Source of the DNA: Hathewaya proteolytica DSM 3090 | GTDB lineage: Bacteria > Bacillota > Clostridia > Clostridiales > Clostridiaceae | DNA: 64,000 nt | Direction: 5' to 3' | Assembly: GCF_900142225.1 (NCBI RefSeq) | Contig: NZ_FRAD01000005.1 | Coordinates: forward strand, 124,001-188,000 | Shown here: positions 43,215 through 53,520 of the stretch, piece after piece | Position numbering within the stretch: the stretch's first letter is position 1 | How the letters are laid out: each line of letters begins with the position of its first letter | The notes under the pieces: model-generated | The model's database searches: none | What the model saw: the letters and a program-made list of their open reading frames with translations, nothing else | What the model was told of the DNA's origin: nothing | Position numbers and translations under genes: made by a program

Positions 43215-43385
43215 TCAATACCCGCCCTTAAGCAGGTGGGCTTCACTCATCAGATTCCTATCTCCTCCTGCAAGCATAAGCTTAATTACTGGAGTCTGAT
43301 ATTCCTCTGCATTTTGTAAATCCCATAAATCAAATGTCGGTTGAACATTATAAGTTACACGAACATACCAGGCATATACTTTTCT
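43215..43385 (-). pseudogene. Decayed reading frame with TnpB-like tail
   Basis: A 56-codon open frame without a usable start or ribosome site, ending in TPVIKLMLAGGDRNLMSEAHLLKGGY. The end resembles the short tail after the zinc finger of IS1341/IS200-IS605 TnpB proteins (the GxDxR...EAxxL pattern). The DNA around its stop is a hairpin (CCCGCC at 43221 with GGTGGG at 43235-43240 and complement), as at the right end of such elements. The rest of the gene is absent. The assignment is tentative; the surrounding 350 bases contain no other gene. Confidence 0.4.
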
Positions 43386-43446
43386 TTACATTATTATAAC
43401 ATACTTCATCTATTTTTCAAGTTAAATTGAAAATTTATTTACAACT

Positions 43447-43842
43447 CTATAAAATCTCTGTTATATAGTCCTCTAGATCAAACTCTAGTCCTTCATGGTA
43501 AAATGCCACAACGAAGGTGTTGTATTGGTATTCTTCCATATCCATATCAAAACTCAAAAGCTGATACTGAAGATTTAAGTCTTCACTCAAATCCCTTATG
43601 ATATCCTCCACGTTGTCAATGGCTATATCGCTAAGGTACGGTATAAAGTAATCATCATAGTATCCGAAATCATGGTTTCCTTCCTCGCACTCTGCGTCAG
43701 CATATGCTTCCGCACCTTCAACTTCCACCTCATCAAAATAGTAATTCATGCGAACCACATATACGTCTTCTTTTGATATTTTAATTTCTTTTATGTCATC
43801 TAAGTCATTTTCCTCAAGATATGAAAGGATTTCTTTTTTCAT
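43447..43842 (-). CDS. Acidic protein of unknown function
   Basis: A 131-residue, strongly acidic protein with many Asp, Glu and Tyr (for example YADAECEEGNHDFGYYDDYF and DMDMEEYQYNTFVVAFYHEGLEFDLEDY). No membrane segment and no recognised motif. The frame is open to 43899, but GGAG eight bases before the ATG at 43842 (MKKEILSYLEEND) fixes the start, which lies after the def stop. It is the last gene of a def-led set; function unknown. Confidence 0.75.
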   Translation of the reverse strand: MKKEILSYLEENDLDDIKEIKISKEDVYVVRMNYYFDEVEVEGAEAYADAECEEGNHDFGYYDDYFIPYLSDIAIDNVEDIIRDLSEDLNLQYQLLSFDMDMEEYQYNTFVVAFYHEGLEFDLEDYITEIL

Positions 43843-43873
43843 TGGGACATCTCCTTTTGGTTTAAAATCCATA

Positions 43874-44341
43874 TTATTCCTCATCATCTCTATATACAAA
43901 TTTAGTTCTATCAGTATAAACTATGCCGTCTAAATGGTCTAATTCGTGGCAAAAACATCTAGCTAACATACCCGTTGCTTTGTATGATACCTTTTTTCCA
44001 TTTACATCGTTTCCGAAAACTGTTACAGCTTTTGGCCTAACCACCTCACCAGTGTAGCCAGGATAACTAAGACAACCCTCGTAGCCTGTTACAGTACCAC
44101 TTTGAGATATAATCTTAGGGTTTAGAATTAAGATTGGCTCACTGCCATCCCTCATATCTATTAAAACTATCCTGTGTAACTCACCTATTTGTGGTGCAGC
44201 AAGACCAACTCCATCGCTATTATACAAAGTGTCCTTTAAGTCCTCAATTATCTCAAGGATATGATTATCTATAGTTTTTACTTTTTCACATTTTTTATGC
44301 AGTTGTGGTTCATCAAATGTCAATATCTTTCTTATAGTCAT
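43874..44341 (-). CDS. def: Peptide deformylase
   Basis: Deformylase removes the formyl group from the N-terminal Met of new proteins. The three motifs are SDGVGLAAPQIG, GYEGCLSYPG (the Cys metal ligand) and CHELDHLDGIVY (HExDH). Length about 155 residues is normal. The start is not certain: the ATG at 44341 lacks a well-spaced ribosome site, and a TTG at 44347 is also possible. It lies 37 bases after the unknown gene at 44384. Confidence 0.95.
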   Translation of the reverse strand: MTIRKILTFDEPQLHKKCEKVKTIDNHILEIIEDLKDTLYNSDGVGLAAPQIGELHRIVLIDMRDGSEPILILNPKIISQSGTVTGYEGCLSYPGYTGEVVRPKAVTVFGNDVNGKKVSYKATGMLARCFCHELDHLDGIVYTDRTKFVYRDDEE

Positions 44342-44383
44342 AAGCAAATAAAGGTGTATTCCTTTCTCCTTTCATTATTTTCC

Positions 44384-44731
44384 TTAGATATACTGATCCG
44401 TATACTCCGTCTCCAGGTACAATTCATAAAGCTTCAACGCCTCTACTTCAGGAATTTTCCCATCCTCAAGTTTTCTATACAAAATATACAATTTTAGATT
44501 TAAATCCTTGTCCTTTGTGGTTCTCATCTTGTATTTAATTTGTTCGATTAAAGTTTCTCCCTCAAAACTGCACTCTCCACTGGTGCAATCGTTCTTTTTA
44601 AGTGCCTCCAAGGCCTCTGTAGCTAAGTAATTTATTTCTTTTTCGGAAGTTTTCTTTATTTTTTCTAGGTTTTTTATTACAATTTCCAAAGCTTGCTTTT
44701 CAATTAAGACTCTCGACGTTTCAAACTCCAT
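44384..44731 (-). CDS. Protein of unknown function
   Basis: A 115-residue helical, charged protein with a CTSGEC pair of cysteines near its middle and no recognised domain. GGAGGGG precedes the ATG. It lies between the V-ATPase operon terminator and def, in the same direction as def, so co-transcription with def is likely. Function not known. Confidence 0.7.
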   Translation of the reverse strand: MEFETSRVLIEKQALEIVIKNLEKIKKTSEKEINYLATEALEALKKNDCTSGECSFEGETLIEQIKYKMRTTKDKDLNLKLYILYRKLEDGKIPEVEALKLYELYLETEYTDQYI

Positions 44732-44828
44732 TTTTACCCCTCCAAATTCAACTTAATAAAATAATATCATATATTTAATTACTTTTCAAACATATACTTT
44801 TTCTAAGATAAACAAATATACGCAAATT

Positions 44829-44864
44829 AAAATGGAGTAGGCACAATACGCCATACTCCATTTT
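44829..44864 (-). terminator. Terminator after the V-ATPase operon
   Basis: AAAATGGAGTA and TACTCCATTTT form the arms of a hairpin with an inner GGC/GCC, followed on the minus strand by TTTTAATTT. It begins 3 bases after the atpD stop and ends the ATPase operon. Confidence 0.85.
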
Positions 44865-44866
44865 TA

Positions 44867-45511
44867 CTAAGCTTGCTTTTCCTGTAACATAGATTTTACT
44901 TTCATAAGTCTTGTTAAAGCGCCTCTTTCGTTTTCCTCAAGCTTCATTTTAATGTACTTTACAGTCTCTTGTAGCTGAGGAATAGTCATATACTCAAGAG
45001 CATTAACTCTTCTTCTAGTCTTCTCAATCTCATCTGCCATTAGCTGACATGATTTTTCAACTTCAGCAAGCTCTAAAAGCTTTGGCAAAATGCCGTACAA
45101 TTTTTCAATGGAACCATCAAGATCACTAGATGTATTTGCAAAACCATAAGGGTAAATGCTTCCACTCTGGTCTTCCATCTCTCTTTTAAATTCCATCTCA
45201 GGAACATTAACGCTCATTATGTTTTTAGTCCTTATATCCACAGATATGTTTTCCTTTGGAAACATGATAGCTTCCTCTAGAAATTCTGATGACATAAGAG
45301 CTCTTGCCATAACAAAATCCTTAAAAGCACCTGATAACTCTTCTTCTACGCTTTTTCTAAGCTCATTATTGTGTTTTACAAGGTCGATAAATCTTCTCAT
45401 AAGCTCATCTTGCTTATCCTTTAAAAGCTTATGACCTCTTGTAGCCGTTACAAGCCTTTTTTTCAGCTTTGTAAGCTCCATTCTGGTTGGGTTTACGTTA
45501 AGTTTTGCCAA
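44867..45511 (-). CDS. atpD: V-type ATP synthase/ATPase subunit D
   Basis: Subunit D is the central-stalk coiled coil that rotates inside the A3B3 head. The N-terminal NPTRMELTKLKKRLVTATRGHKLLKDKQDELMRRF is the family signature, with a C-terminal helix (RRRVNALEYMTIPQLQETVKYIKMKLEENERGALTRLMKVK). Length 214 residues is normal. It starts with TTG, with AAGG ten bases upstream. It is the last gene of the ATPase operon. Confidence 0.96.
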   Translation of the reverse strand: MAKLNVNPTRMELTKLKKRLVTATRGHKLLKDKQDELMRRFIDLVKHNNELRKSVEEELSGAFKDFVMARALMSSEFLEEAIMFPKENISVDIRTKNIMSVNVPEMEFKREMEDQSGSIYPYGFANTSSDLDGSIEKLYGILPKLLELAEVEKSCQLMADEIEKTRRRVNALEYMTIPQLQETVKYIKMKLEENERGALTRLMKVKSMLQEKQA

Positions 45512-45514
45512 GGT

Positions 45515-46889
<1,375 letters not shown>

Positions 46890-46897
<8 letters not shown>

Positions 46898-48668
46898 TCT
46901 CTACCACACCTCCTTTTGCAATTAAATTTTCCATGTCTTCTCTTAAATCTTCTCTTACTTTATCTATTTCATTTATATTATCTTCGTGAATATACTTAGC
47001 TCTTGCTATCCTATCTCTTATTTCCATGCACAATATGCTATTTAAGTACACCCCTGCCTTAAGAGCCTTCTTACCATAATCGTAGAAAGACAATACAAGC
47101 TTCAACATTTTGTACTGCTTATCAAGGGAAGTATAGGTATCTACCTCATGGAAAGCGTTCTGCTGAAGATAATCTTCTCTTACAGATTTTGCAACCTCAA
47201 GTTTTAATCTATCAGACTCAGAAAGGGCATCAATACCTACAAGTCTTACAATTTCCTGAAGTTTTTCTTCATCTTGAAGTATTGTCATAGCTTCAGTTGT
47301 AAGTTTCGTCCAGTCAGAAGCCACATTGTCATTTATCCATGTACCAATTTTATCTAAGTACAAGGAGTATGAGTTCAACCAGTTGATGGATGGGAAATGT
47401 CTCTTGTATGCAAGCTGAGCATCAAGACCCCAGTAAACTTTAACTATTCTAAGTGTAGACTGGGTAACTGGCTCTGATATATCTCCACCTGGAGGAGAAA
47501 CCGCACCTATAGCTGTAACTGCTCCTTCTCTACCATCTTTACCTAAACAAATAACCTTACCTGCTCTTTCATAATAGTCAGCAAGTCTTGAACCAAGGTA
47601 TGCTGGATAACCTTCATCACCTGGCATCTCCTCAAGTCTTCCTGACATCTCTCTTAGTGCCTCAGCCCATCTAGATGTAGAGTCAGCCATGATTGATATT
47701 GAGTATCCCATATCTCTGAAGTACTCAGCAATGGTGATACCAGTGTATATGGAAGCTTCTCTCGCTGCAACTGGCATGTTTGATGTGTTTGCAATAAGAA
47801 CAGTTCTCTTCATCAAGCTTTCACCTGTTTTTGGGTCCTTAAGCTCTGGGAACTCCTTAAGAACGTCAGTCATCTCATTACCACGTTCACCACATCCAAC
47901 GTACACAACGATTTCAGCATCTCCCCATTTTGCTATCTGGTGCTGAACAACAGTCTTACCAGCTCCGAATGGTCCTGGAACTGCAGCAGCTCCACCCTTT
48001 GTAACTGGGAAGAAAGTGTCTATAACTCTCTGTCCTGTTATCATAGGTTCCATTGGGTTAAGCTTTGATGCAAAAGGTCTTCCTTTTCTTACAGGCCATT
48101 TTTGCATCATTGAAAGTTCCTTATCTCCATCTTCAGTACTTAAAATACATACTGTGTCTTCAACAGTGAACTCTCCACTTTTTATATCCTTAACTTTTCC
48201 CTTTATACCGTATGGCACCATAATCTTGTGAAGAACAACAGAAGTCTCCTGAACTGTACCAATTATATCTCCTGCCTCAACTTCATCTCCTATGGATACT
48301 GTAGGAACAAAATCCCATTTCAATTCTCTATTAAGAGATTTTAAGGAAATACCCTTAGTTAAAAATGCCGACTTTGATATTTCTCTAAAACGATCAAGCG
48401 GTCTCTGTATACCATCAAACATGGAAGCTACTAGACCTGGTCCAAGTTCCACGCTAAGAGGTTCACCTGTACTTACAACTGGGTCCCCAGGTCCTATACC
48501 TGAAGTCTCTTCGTAAACCTGAATAGACGCTCTATCGCCTCTCATTTCAATTATTTCACCTATAAGACCCTTTTCTCCAACTTTTACAACGTCGAAGACA
48601 TTGGCCTCATCCATATCCATGGCAACAACCAATGGACCTGAAACTTTAATAATCTTACCGATTTTCAA
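46890..48668 (-). CDS. atpA: V-type ATP synthase/ATPase catalytic subunit A
   Basis: Subunit A is the catalytic subunit. The P-loop is PGPFGAGKTVVQHQ, followed by YVGCGERGNEMTDVL and MADSTSRWAEALREMSGRLEEMPGDEGYPAYL; the ~90-residue non-homologous insert of V-type A is present (about residues 115-205). Length 592 residues is normal. It begins with TTG, with GGTAGG upstream. It overlaps atpB by 8 bases. Confidence 0.97.
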
Positions 48669-48686
48669 GTTTTCCTACCTACCTTT

Positions 48687-49001
48687 CTATAATATATTTA
48701 CTCCTACAGCCTTCTCAACATTATCGCTAATCTTTTGAAGTCCAATATTAAGCGATCCTTGATTACTTGGTATTAAAATAATGGCAGGAAGCATTTGTCT
48801 ATTATATCTTTCAATAGTTTCCTCAATTTCTGCTGCTACTTGCTCTGTAACAAATATAACAGCATACTCATCTGCAGCTAATTTATCCACAGTTTTTTGA
48901 GCTTCTTCTTTTCCTATAACAGGGAAAGTATGAATACCTATAGCTTTGAAAGCTAGTATAGAATCCTTATCCCCTACAACGCCTATTTTATACATAAACA
49001 T
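48687..49001 (-). CDS. atpF: V-type ATP synthase/ATPase subunit F
   Basis: Subunit F is the small regulatory subunit at the foot of the central stalk. The family segment KIGVVGDKDSILAFKAIGI at the N-terminus and EYAVIFVTEQVAAEIEETI in the middle mark it. AAAGG seven bases before ATG 49001 favours that start, which lies within the last codons of atpC; ATG 48995 is also possible. Length 104 residues is normal. Confidence 0.94.
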   Translation of the reverse strand: MFMYKIGVVGDKDSILAFKAIGIHTFPVIGKEEAQKTVDKLAADEYAVIFVTEQVAAEIEETIERYNRQMLPAIILIPSNQGSLNIGLQKISDNVEKAVGVNIL

Positions 49002-49989
49002 CACGCAACCTTTCTCTGATTACGTTACTTTGAACCTTATTGAGCTTAGCAACCATAATTATTCTTATTATTTTAATTTCAGTTTCCTTTGCCAAAATAT
49101 ACGAAAATAAAGGTTCTGGTCCGAAATTAATGTATTTGCCATCTTTTACGTGTTCCATAATACAGTCCTCAAAGGATTTTTCAAAAAGAGTCAACTTTCC
49201 AGTTTGTGCATATTCGTTTAGCCCCTCTTTAATCTTTGGACCATATACAGTTTTGGAAAGTCTTGAAACAATGTTTTCATCGCTTTCACTGTACATTTTT
49301 TCATAAAACTCTAGCTCAATAGTACCACCCTTTAAAAGCACTTCTCTTAAGAAGTTCATGGATTTCTCCTGCTTTTTAACTCTTAAAAAGGTTCTAATGT
49401 TAATGAAATCTATGTTCATTTTAACGTATTTTAGAATAAACTCTTCCTTCATATCCTCTGCTCTTTTAACCATATCAGAGTACATGAACCTATCCACTAT
49501 AATATCTATTATCTGAGGATCCTTTGTTTCCTTATATTTTAACTCTGCCTCTTTAATTGCATCTGCAAAGGAAGCGGGAAGCTCTTTATAATCTCCAACT
49601 GCTATAGCTTCTTTTAACTTACCAGCATCTACAGTACCTGCCTGCATTAATAAAGAATTAAATTCAGAGGAAAGTGCCTTTGCCTTTATCAAAACCTTTA
49701 TATTGTGGTAATCGTATTTAACACTTAAAATATCCACAACAGAATTGTCGCTAGTTAACTCATACATAAGTTTGTATACTCGCTGCAATTCGTTTTGCAA
49801 AAGTACCTCATAATCCTCCGCCCTGTCTACATCATTCATAAGAGCGGAATACTCACCTTCCCCAAGGATGCTAAGTGCCTCCATAGCGGAAGGTGCATCA
49901 ATCATTCTCTCAATCTTAACTTTATTAAGGAGCCTTTTTTCCAGGACTCTCAGCCTGGCAACTGCCGATGTGAAATCCATTCTATTCAT
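48988..49989 (-). CDS. atpC: V-type ATP synthase/ATPase subunit C
   Basis: Subunit C (homologous to V-ATPase subunit d) caps the proteolipid ring and links it to the central stalk. The protein is largely helical with the family pattern VDRFMYSDMVKRAE and FINIRTFLRVKKQEKSMNFLREVLLKGG, and the C-terminal YILAKETEIKIIRIIMVAKLN. AGGAGG six bases before the second ATG (49989) places the start there rather than at 49995. Length 333 residues is normal. Confidence 0.95.
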   Translation of the reverse strand: MNRMDFTSAVARLRVLEKRLLNKVKIERMIDAPSAMEALSILGEGEYSALMNDVDRAEDYEVLLQNELQRVYKLMYELTSDNSVVDILSVKYDYHNIKVLIKAKALSSEFNSLLMQAGTVDAGKLKEAIAVGDYKELPASFADAIKEAELKYKETKDPQIIDIIVDRFMYSDMVKRAEDMKEEFILKYVKMNIDFINIRTFLRVKKQEKSMNFLREVLLKGGTIELEFYEKMYSESDENIVSRLSKTVYGPKIKEGLNEYAQTGKLTLFEKSFEDCIMEHVKDGKYINFGPEPLFSYILAKETEIKIIRIIMVAKLNKVQSNVIRERLRDVYV

Positions 49990-50006
49990 GGGCATCCTCC
50001 TATAGC

Positions 50007-50573
50007 TTATTGAAATAGCATGCTGGCTACTTCATGCTCTAATTCCTTTTTCATTGATGCTACCAAAGCCTCAAAAGTAAAATTATATTCTATTCCCTTG
50101 CAAACGATTATAAATCCTTCAGGAATTTCTCTATTATCATTACTTCTAACAAGCTTTAATTCATTTATCATATTATCATCTATTACAGATTTAAACTTTT
50201 CAGACAGAATTATTTCCTCTCCGCCGCTTAGCTTTAAAGATTCCACATTGTTTTTAAGGTAAGCCTTAAATTCCTCAGCACTCATGTTGCCAAGTTCTTC
50301 TACAGCTTTGCTATACACATCTGCAATAACTTGCTGCTTTGCCTTAAGCTTAATGTTTCTGCCCTTAAGTTCTGCATTAGATATTATTCTTGCTTTTTTG
50401 CTCTCAGCTTCTGCCATAGCTTTGTCTATAAAAGACTTTTTTACAGCCTCTGCTGAATCAGACTTCTGTTTTAAAATTTTATCGGCCTCTTCTTTAGCCT
50501 TTTGTAAAATTTCCTCAGCCTTAACCTTAGAATCCTCTAAGATTTTAGAAGTCAAATTTTCTAAATTAGACAT
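50007..50573 (-). CDS. atpE: V-type ATP synthase/ATPase subunit E
   Basis: Subunit E forms the peripheral stalk with subunit H/G. The N-terminal half is a long Lys/Glu/Ala coiled coil (KVKAEEILQKAKEEADKILKQKSDSAEAVKKSFIDKAMAEAESKKARIISNAELKGRN), and the C-terminal part is the head domain. Length 188 residues is normal. AAGGAAG precedes the ATG. Confidence 0.94.
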   Translation of the reverse strand: MSNLENLTSKILEDSKVKAEEILQKAKEEADKILKQKSDSAEAVKKSFIDKAMAEAESKKARIISNAELKGRNIKLKAKQQVIADVYSKAVEELGNMSAEEFKAYLKNNVESLKLSGGEEIILSEKFKSVIDDNMINELKLVRSNDNREIPEGFIIVCKGIEYNFTFEALVASMKKELEHEVASMLFQ

Positions 50574-50608
50574 ACGTTCACTTCCTTATTCTAAGATATT
50601 TATGATGC

Positions 50609-51082
50609 CTAGAATTTAATAACTAATAATAATGATATAACCAATCCTAAAAGTGCATAAGTTTCAACCATGGCAGCTAAAATAACACCTTTCATAACGT
50701 GCTTAGGGTTTTTAGCTAGGATTGCAATACCAGCTGCAGATGTTCTTGCCTGTAGTTTAGCTGACTGCCAACCTACAAATGCTATTGGAAGACATGCCAT
50801 AAATAAATAGAAACCTTGCTGTAAAGTCATATTTGTACCGATTTGTAAGTAAACCATTAATCCTATTATGAATCCATAAAGACCCTGTGTACCTGGAAGA
50901 AGTTCAAGGATAAGAGCTTTACCAAACTTCTCTGGCTCTTCTGTCAATAAACCTGCAGCAGCCTCACCAACAAGACCAACACCCTTAGCAGAACCTATAC
51001 CCGGTAATATTACAGCTAATGCTATACCCATTGCTGCGAAAATGTAACCACCATTTTGAATTAAAAAATCTAAAAATTTCAT
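50609..51082 (-). CDS. atpK: V-type ATPase proteolipid subunit K with Na+-site residues
   Basis: Subunit K is the 16-kDa membrane rotor ring subunit; the 157-residue chain has four membrane helices from a duplicated hairpin. The residues that bind Na+ in Enterococcus hirae NtpK (L61, T64, Q65, Q110, E139) appear here with a one-residue offset: L62, T65 and Q66 in LLPGTQ, Q111 in AKLQAR, and E140 in MVETYA. This supports Na+ rather than H+ coupling, as inference from the motif. GGAGG precedes the ATG. Confidence 0.95.
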   Translation of the reverse strand: MKFLDFLIQNGGYIFAAMGIALAVILPGIGSAKGVGLVGEAAAGLLTEEPEKFGKALILELLPGTQGLYGFIIGLMVYLQIGTNMTLQQGFYLFMACLPIAFVGWQSAKLQARTSAAGIAILAKNPKHVMKGVILAAMVETYALLGLVISLLLVIKF

Positions 51083-51094
51083 TTACTATTCCTC

Positions 51095-53074
51095 CTAATC
51101 ATTTTTTACATTGATATATTTATTTTCACATTTAAAAGGTGTATATTGTTTTCCCCCACCTTCGTAAAACTTACCGAAATACTCAACATACTGTAATCTA
51201 CAAGTATGAACATATGCACCAAGTGCACTAATAAATAAGTTGAAAAGATGGCCAACTACGAAGATAATTATTCCACCTATCCACCTTGCAATTCCTGCTG
51301 GTATAAGAGTAATCATAAGGTTAAATGCGTTGGCAACGAATCCACCAGCAAGACCTATAGCCATAAGTCTTGAGTAAGAAATTAAATCTCCCACGTAACC
51401 AGTTAAACCGTACAGAGAATACAATCCCTGACCAATTCTCGCACCTAAATTGCTGAATTCTCTTCCCCCAGTAAGAACTATAATAACCATACCAAGGATC
51501 ATTGCCCACATAGAAATAGTTTTAACCATTGGTGGTATTCCACTTACAGCTGTTGCAGCCAATAAGCCTGTTGCACCTAAAAGAATTAAGTACATAGACA
51601 CAACATCGTACACTATATCCATGTATTGTTTATTCTTGATATAATTATATGCTTTTACGCCTAGTCCGAATAGAATGTGGACAAGACCAAAAACTACAGA
51701 TACTAAAAGAATCTTTATAACATCTGTTCCTGGGTCTACAATTCCCTTAAACAGAGCTACATTAGGGAATTGAGTTTTCATGAAATCTCCAAAGAAACCA
51801 CCATAAATAAATCCTACAATCATGGTTGGCACGCCTAAAGCCATGAAAAATCTCATGAAATTCTTTGTATCTTCCTTCATGTTAAACACTGCTAGTGCAA
51901 TGCCGGCACCTACAAAAAGAAGCAATCCGTATCCCACGTCTCCCATCATCATACCAAAGAAAACAAGGTAGAAGAACATAAGACCTGAAGTTGGATCCGT
52001 TTCACCGTATTTTGGCAAGCTGTACATCTTTGTAATGGATTCAAAAGCTGTAGCAAGCTTGTTGTTTCTAAGCTCTACAGGAACCTCTGGATCTTCTTTA
52101 TCAGCTTCCTCAAAAGAAAGATAGTAGTTATTGCTGCAAGCTATTTTAATTTTTTCCTCTAGCTTTTCAGTTAGCTCTGTTGGGACCCAGCCCTCCACTG
52201 CAAGTATGTTGCTAGATTTTAAGAAATTATCTGAAGCCTTGGATTTCTCCATGAGTGCATCGTAGTACTGACTCACCACTTCAAGATTTTCTCTCTTATC
52301 TGCATAGGATTCAATTTCTTTTACTATAGCCTTTTCTTTTTCATTTAGCTTAGTGATTCTTTCATTTTTTTCTTCAATAGAAACAGTAGGAATCTCATCG
52401 CTAACAGTTGTAAAAGAGCTGAAGCCATATTTTTTCAACATTTTTTCACACTCTGATGCGTCTGCTCCATGTACTATGGCAACAAGGTTCACATCAGTCT
52501 TAACTTCGCCTATGAATTCAATATAAGCGCCATTAAAGTTGTTGGTAAATTCCTCTACAAAGCCCTCCTTCATAACCTTTGGTATAAAGCCTGTAAATGC
52601 CTTTGCTTTTACTAAAGAGTTTAACTCTGCAAAGCTTACATCTAGCTTTTTCCAAGGTGAAAGAATCTCGATGTCAGATTTTAGTTTTGTTATTTCGTTT
52701 TTGATACTGCTCAATTCCGTCTCTTTTGCTTTTAACGATTGGTAGTATTCTTGCCATGGAGTAGTGCTTCCGATTTTCTCGAATTCCGAGAAAGATATGG
52801 TTTTTAAACCTTCCTTCAAGGATTTTAGACCGCCACCCTTAGGTGAGTACTTGTTTATAAAATTCAAGGAGAAATTAAGTTTTGATATAGCTTCCTCAAT
52901 TTCAGCTGAATTGATTTTGTCAGAGTCCTTTGCAAAAAACTCTAAATCATCATCTTCTTTTTCTTGAAGATTTATAAACTGAACCTTTTCAAACTTCTGC
53001 AAGACATCCAGCAATGCACTTTTATCGTTCTTAAAGGAAAGCAAAGAGAACTTACTCATTTTAATTATTGCCAT
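51095..53074 (-). CDS. atpI: V-type ATP synthase/ATPase subunit I
   Basis: Subunit I is the membrane stator that carries ions past the rotor. The N-terminal half (about 1-330) is cytoplasmic, and the C-terminal half has seven membrane helices, including FYLVFFGMMMGDVGYGLLLFVGAGIAL and the GDLISYSRLMAIGLAGGFVANAFNL segment with the essential arginine. Length 659 residues is normal. It overlaps the end of atpH by 14 bases, and GAGG four bases before ATG 53074 fixes the start. Confidence 0.97.
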   Translation of the reverse strand: MAIIKMSKFSLLSFKNDKSALLDVLQKFEKVQFINLQEKEDDDLEFFAKDSDKINSAEIEEAISKLNFSLNFINKYSPKGGGLKSLKEGLKTISFSEFEKIGSTTPWQEYYQSLKAKETELSSIKNEITKLKSDIEILSPWKKLDVSFAELNSLVKAKAFTGFIPKVMKEGFVEEFTNNFNGAYIEFIGEVKTDVNLVAIVHGADASECEKMLKKYGFSSFTTVSDEIPTVSIEEKNERITKLNEKEKAIVKEIESYADKRENLEVVSQYYDALMEKSKASDNFLKSSNILAVEGWVPTELTEKLEEKIKIACSNNYYLSFEEADKEDPEVPVELRNNKLATAFESITKMYSLPKYGETDPTSGLMFFYLVFFGMMMGDVGYGLLLFVGAGIALAVFNMKEDTKNFMRFFMALGVPTMIVGFIYGGFFGDFMKTQFPNVALFKGIVDPGTDVIKILLVSVVFGLVHILFGLGVKAYNYIKNKQYMDIVYDVVSMYLILLGATGLLAATAVSGIPPMVKTISMWAMILGMVIIVLTGGREFSNLGARIGQGLYSLYGLTGYVGDLISYSRLMAIGLAGGFVANAFNLMITLIPAGIARWIGGIIIFVVGHLFNLFISALGAYVHTCRLQYVEYFGKFYEGGGKQYTPFKCENKYINVKND

Positions 53075-53387
53075 GAGACCTCACTATCCTCTCATAGATT
53101 AATTTCACTGCTTTATCCAATTTTTCGCCATTGATGTTAGAGTATGATTTTATTTCATCCTCACATCTGGCAATTATGGGATTTGCCATGTTTTTTCCTT
53201 CTTCTTCAGCATTTGACAAAATCCTATTTTTCTCGTCTTTTGCCTGCTTTAGAACCTCTTCATACATATTGTCTCCGTCCATCTTCGCCTTTTTGATAAT
53301 ATCCTTAGCTTCTGCCTGTGCTTTAGCTATTACCTCATTACCGCGCTGCTCACACTCTTTGATCGACTTGATTGCCTCTATTGCCAA
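53061..53387 (-). CDS. atpH: V-type ATP synthase/ATPase subunit H (G)
   Basis: Subunit H/G is the small coiled coil that pairs with E in the peripheral stalk. The sequence is a continuous Lys/Glu/Ala helix (EAIKSIKECEQRGNEVIAKAQAEAKDIIKKAKMDGDNMYEEVLKQAKDEKNRILSNAEEEG). The frame is open to 53459, but GGTGG seven bases before a TTG at 53387 places the start there, giving 108 residues, the usual size; residues upstream would be unlike the family. It is the first gene of the operon H-I-K-E-C-F-A-B-D. Confidence 0.93.
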   Translation of the reverse strand: MAIEAIKSIKECEQRGNEVIAKAQAEAKDIIKKAKMDGDNMYEEVLKQAKDEKNRILSNAEEEGKNMANPIIARCEDEIKSYSNINGEKLDKAVKLIYERIVRSHGNN

Positions 53388-53488
53388 GTTATCACCACCT
53401 TTATAAATATTTATACATATATAGTAATGGATAAAATTAGTGATAATTAAACTAATCATACCCTTCTATATCATACTACATTTTTAGA

Positions 53489-53520
53489 CAATAAAAAACT
53501 AAATTATTAATTTTTTATTG
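53489..53520 (-). terminator. Possible terminator at the end of the radical SAM gene
   Basis: CAATAAAAAac...TTTTTATTG is an AT-rich imperfect hairpin that overlaps the radical SAM stop codon. On the minus strand it is followed by T-rich sequence. The stem has few GC pairs, so the call is tentative. Confidence 0.5.

Noticed and set aside
51321..51509. Minus-strand 62-codon open frame inside atpI
   Set aside because: It is an out-of-frame shadow of atpI, with high Trp/Arg content and no ribosome site.
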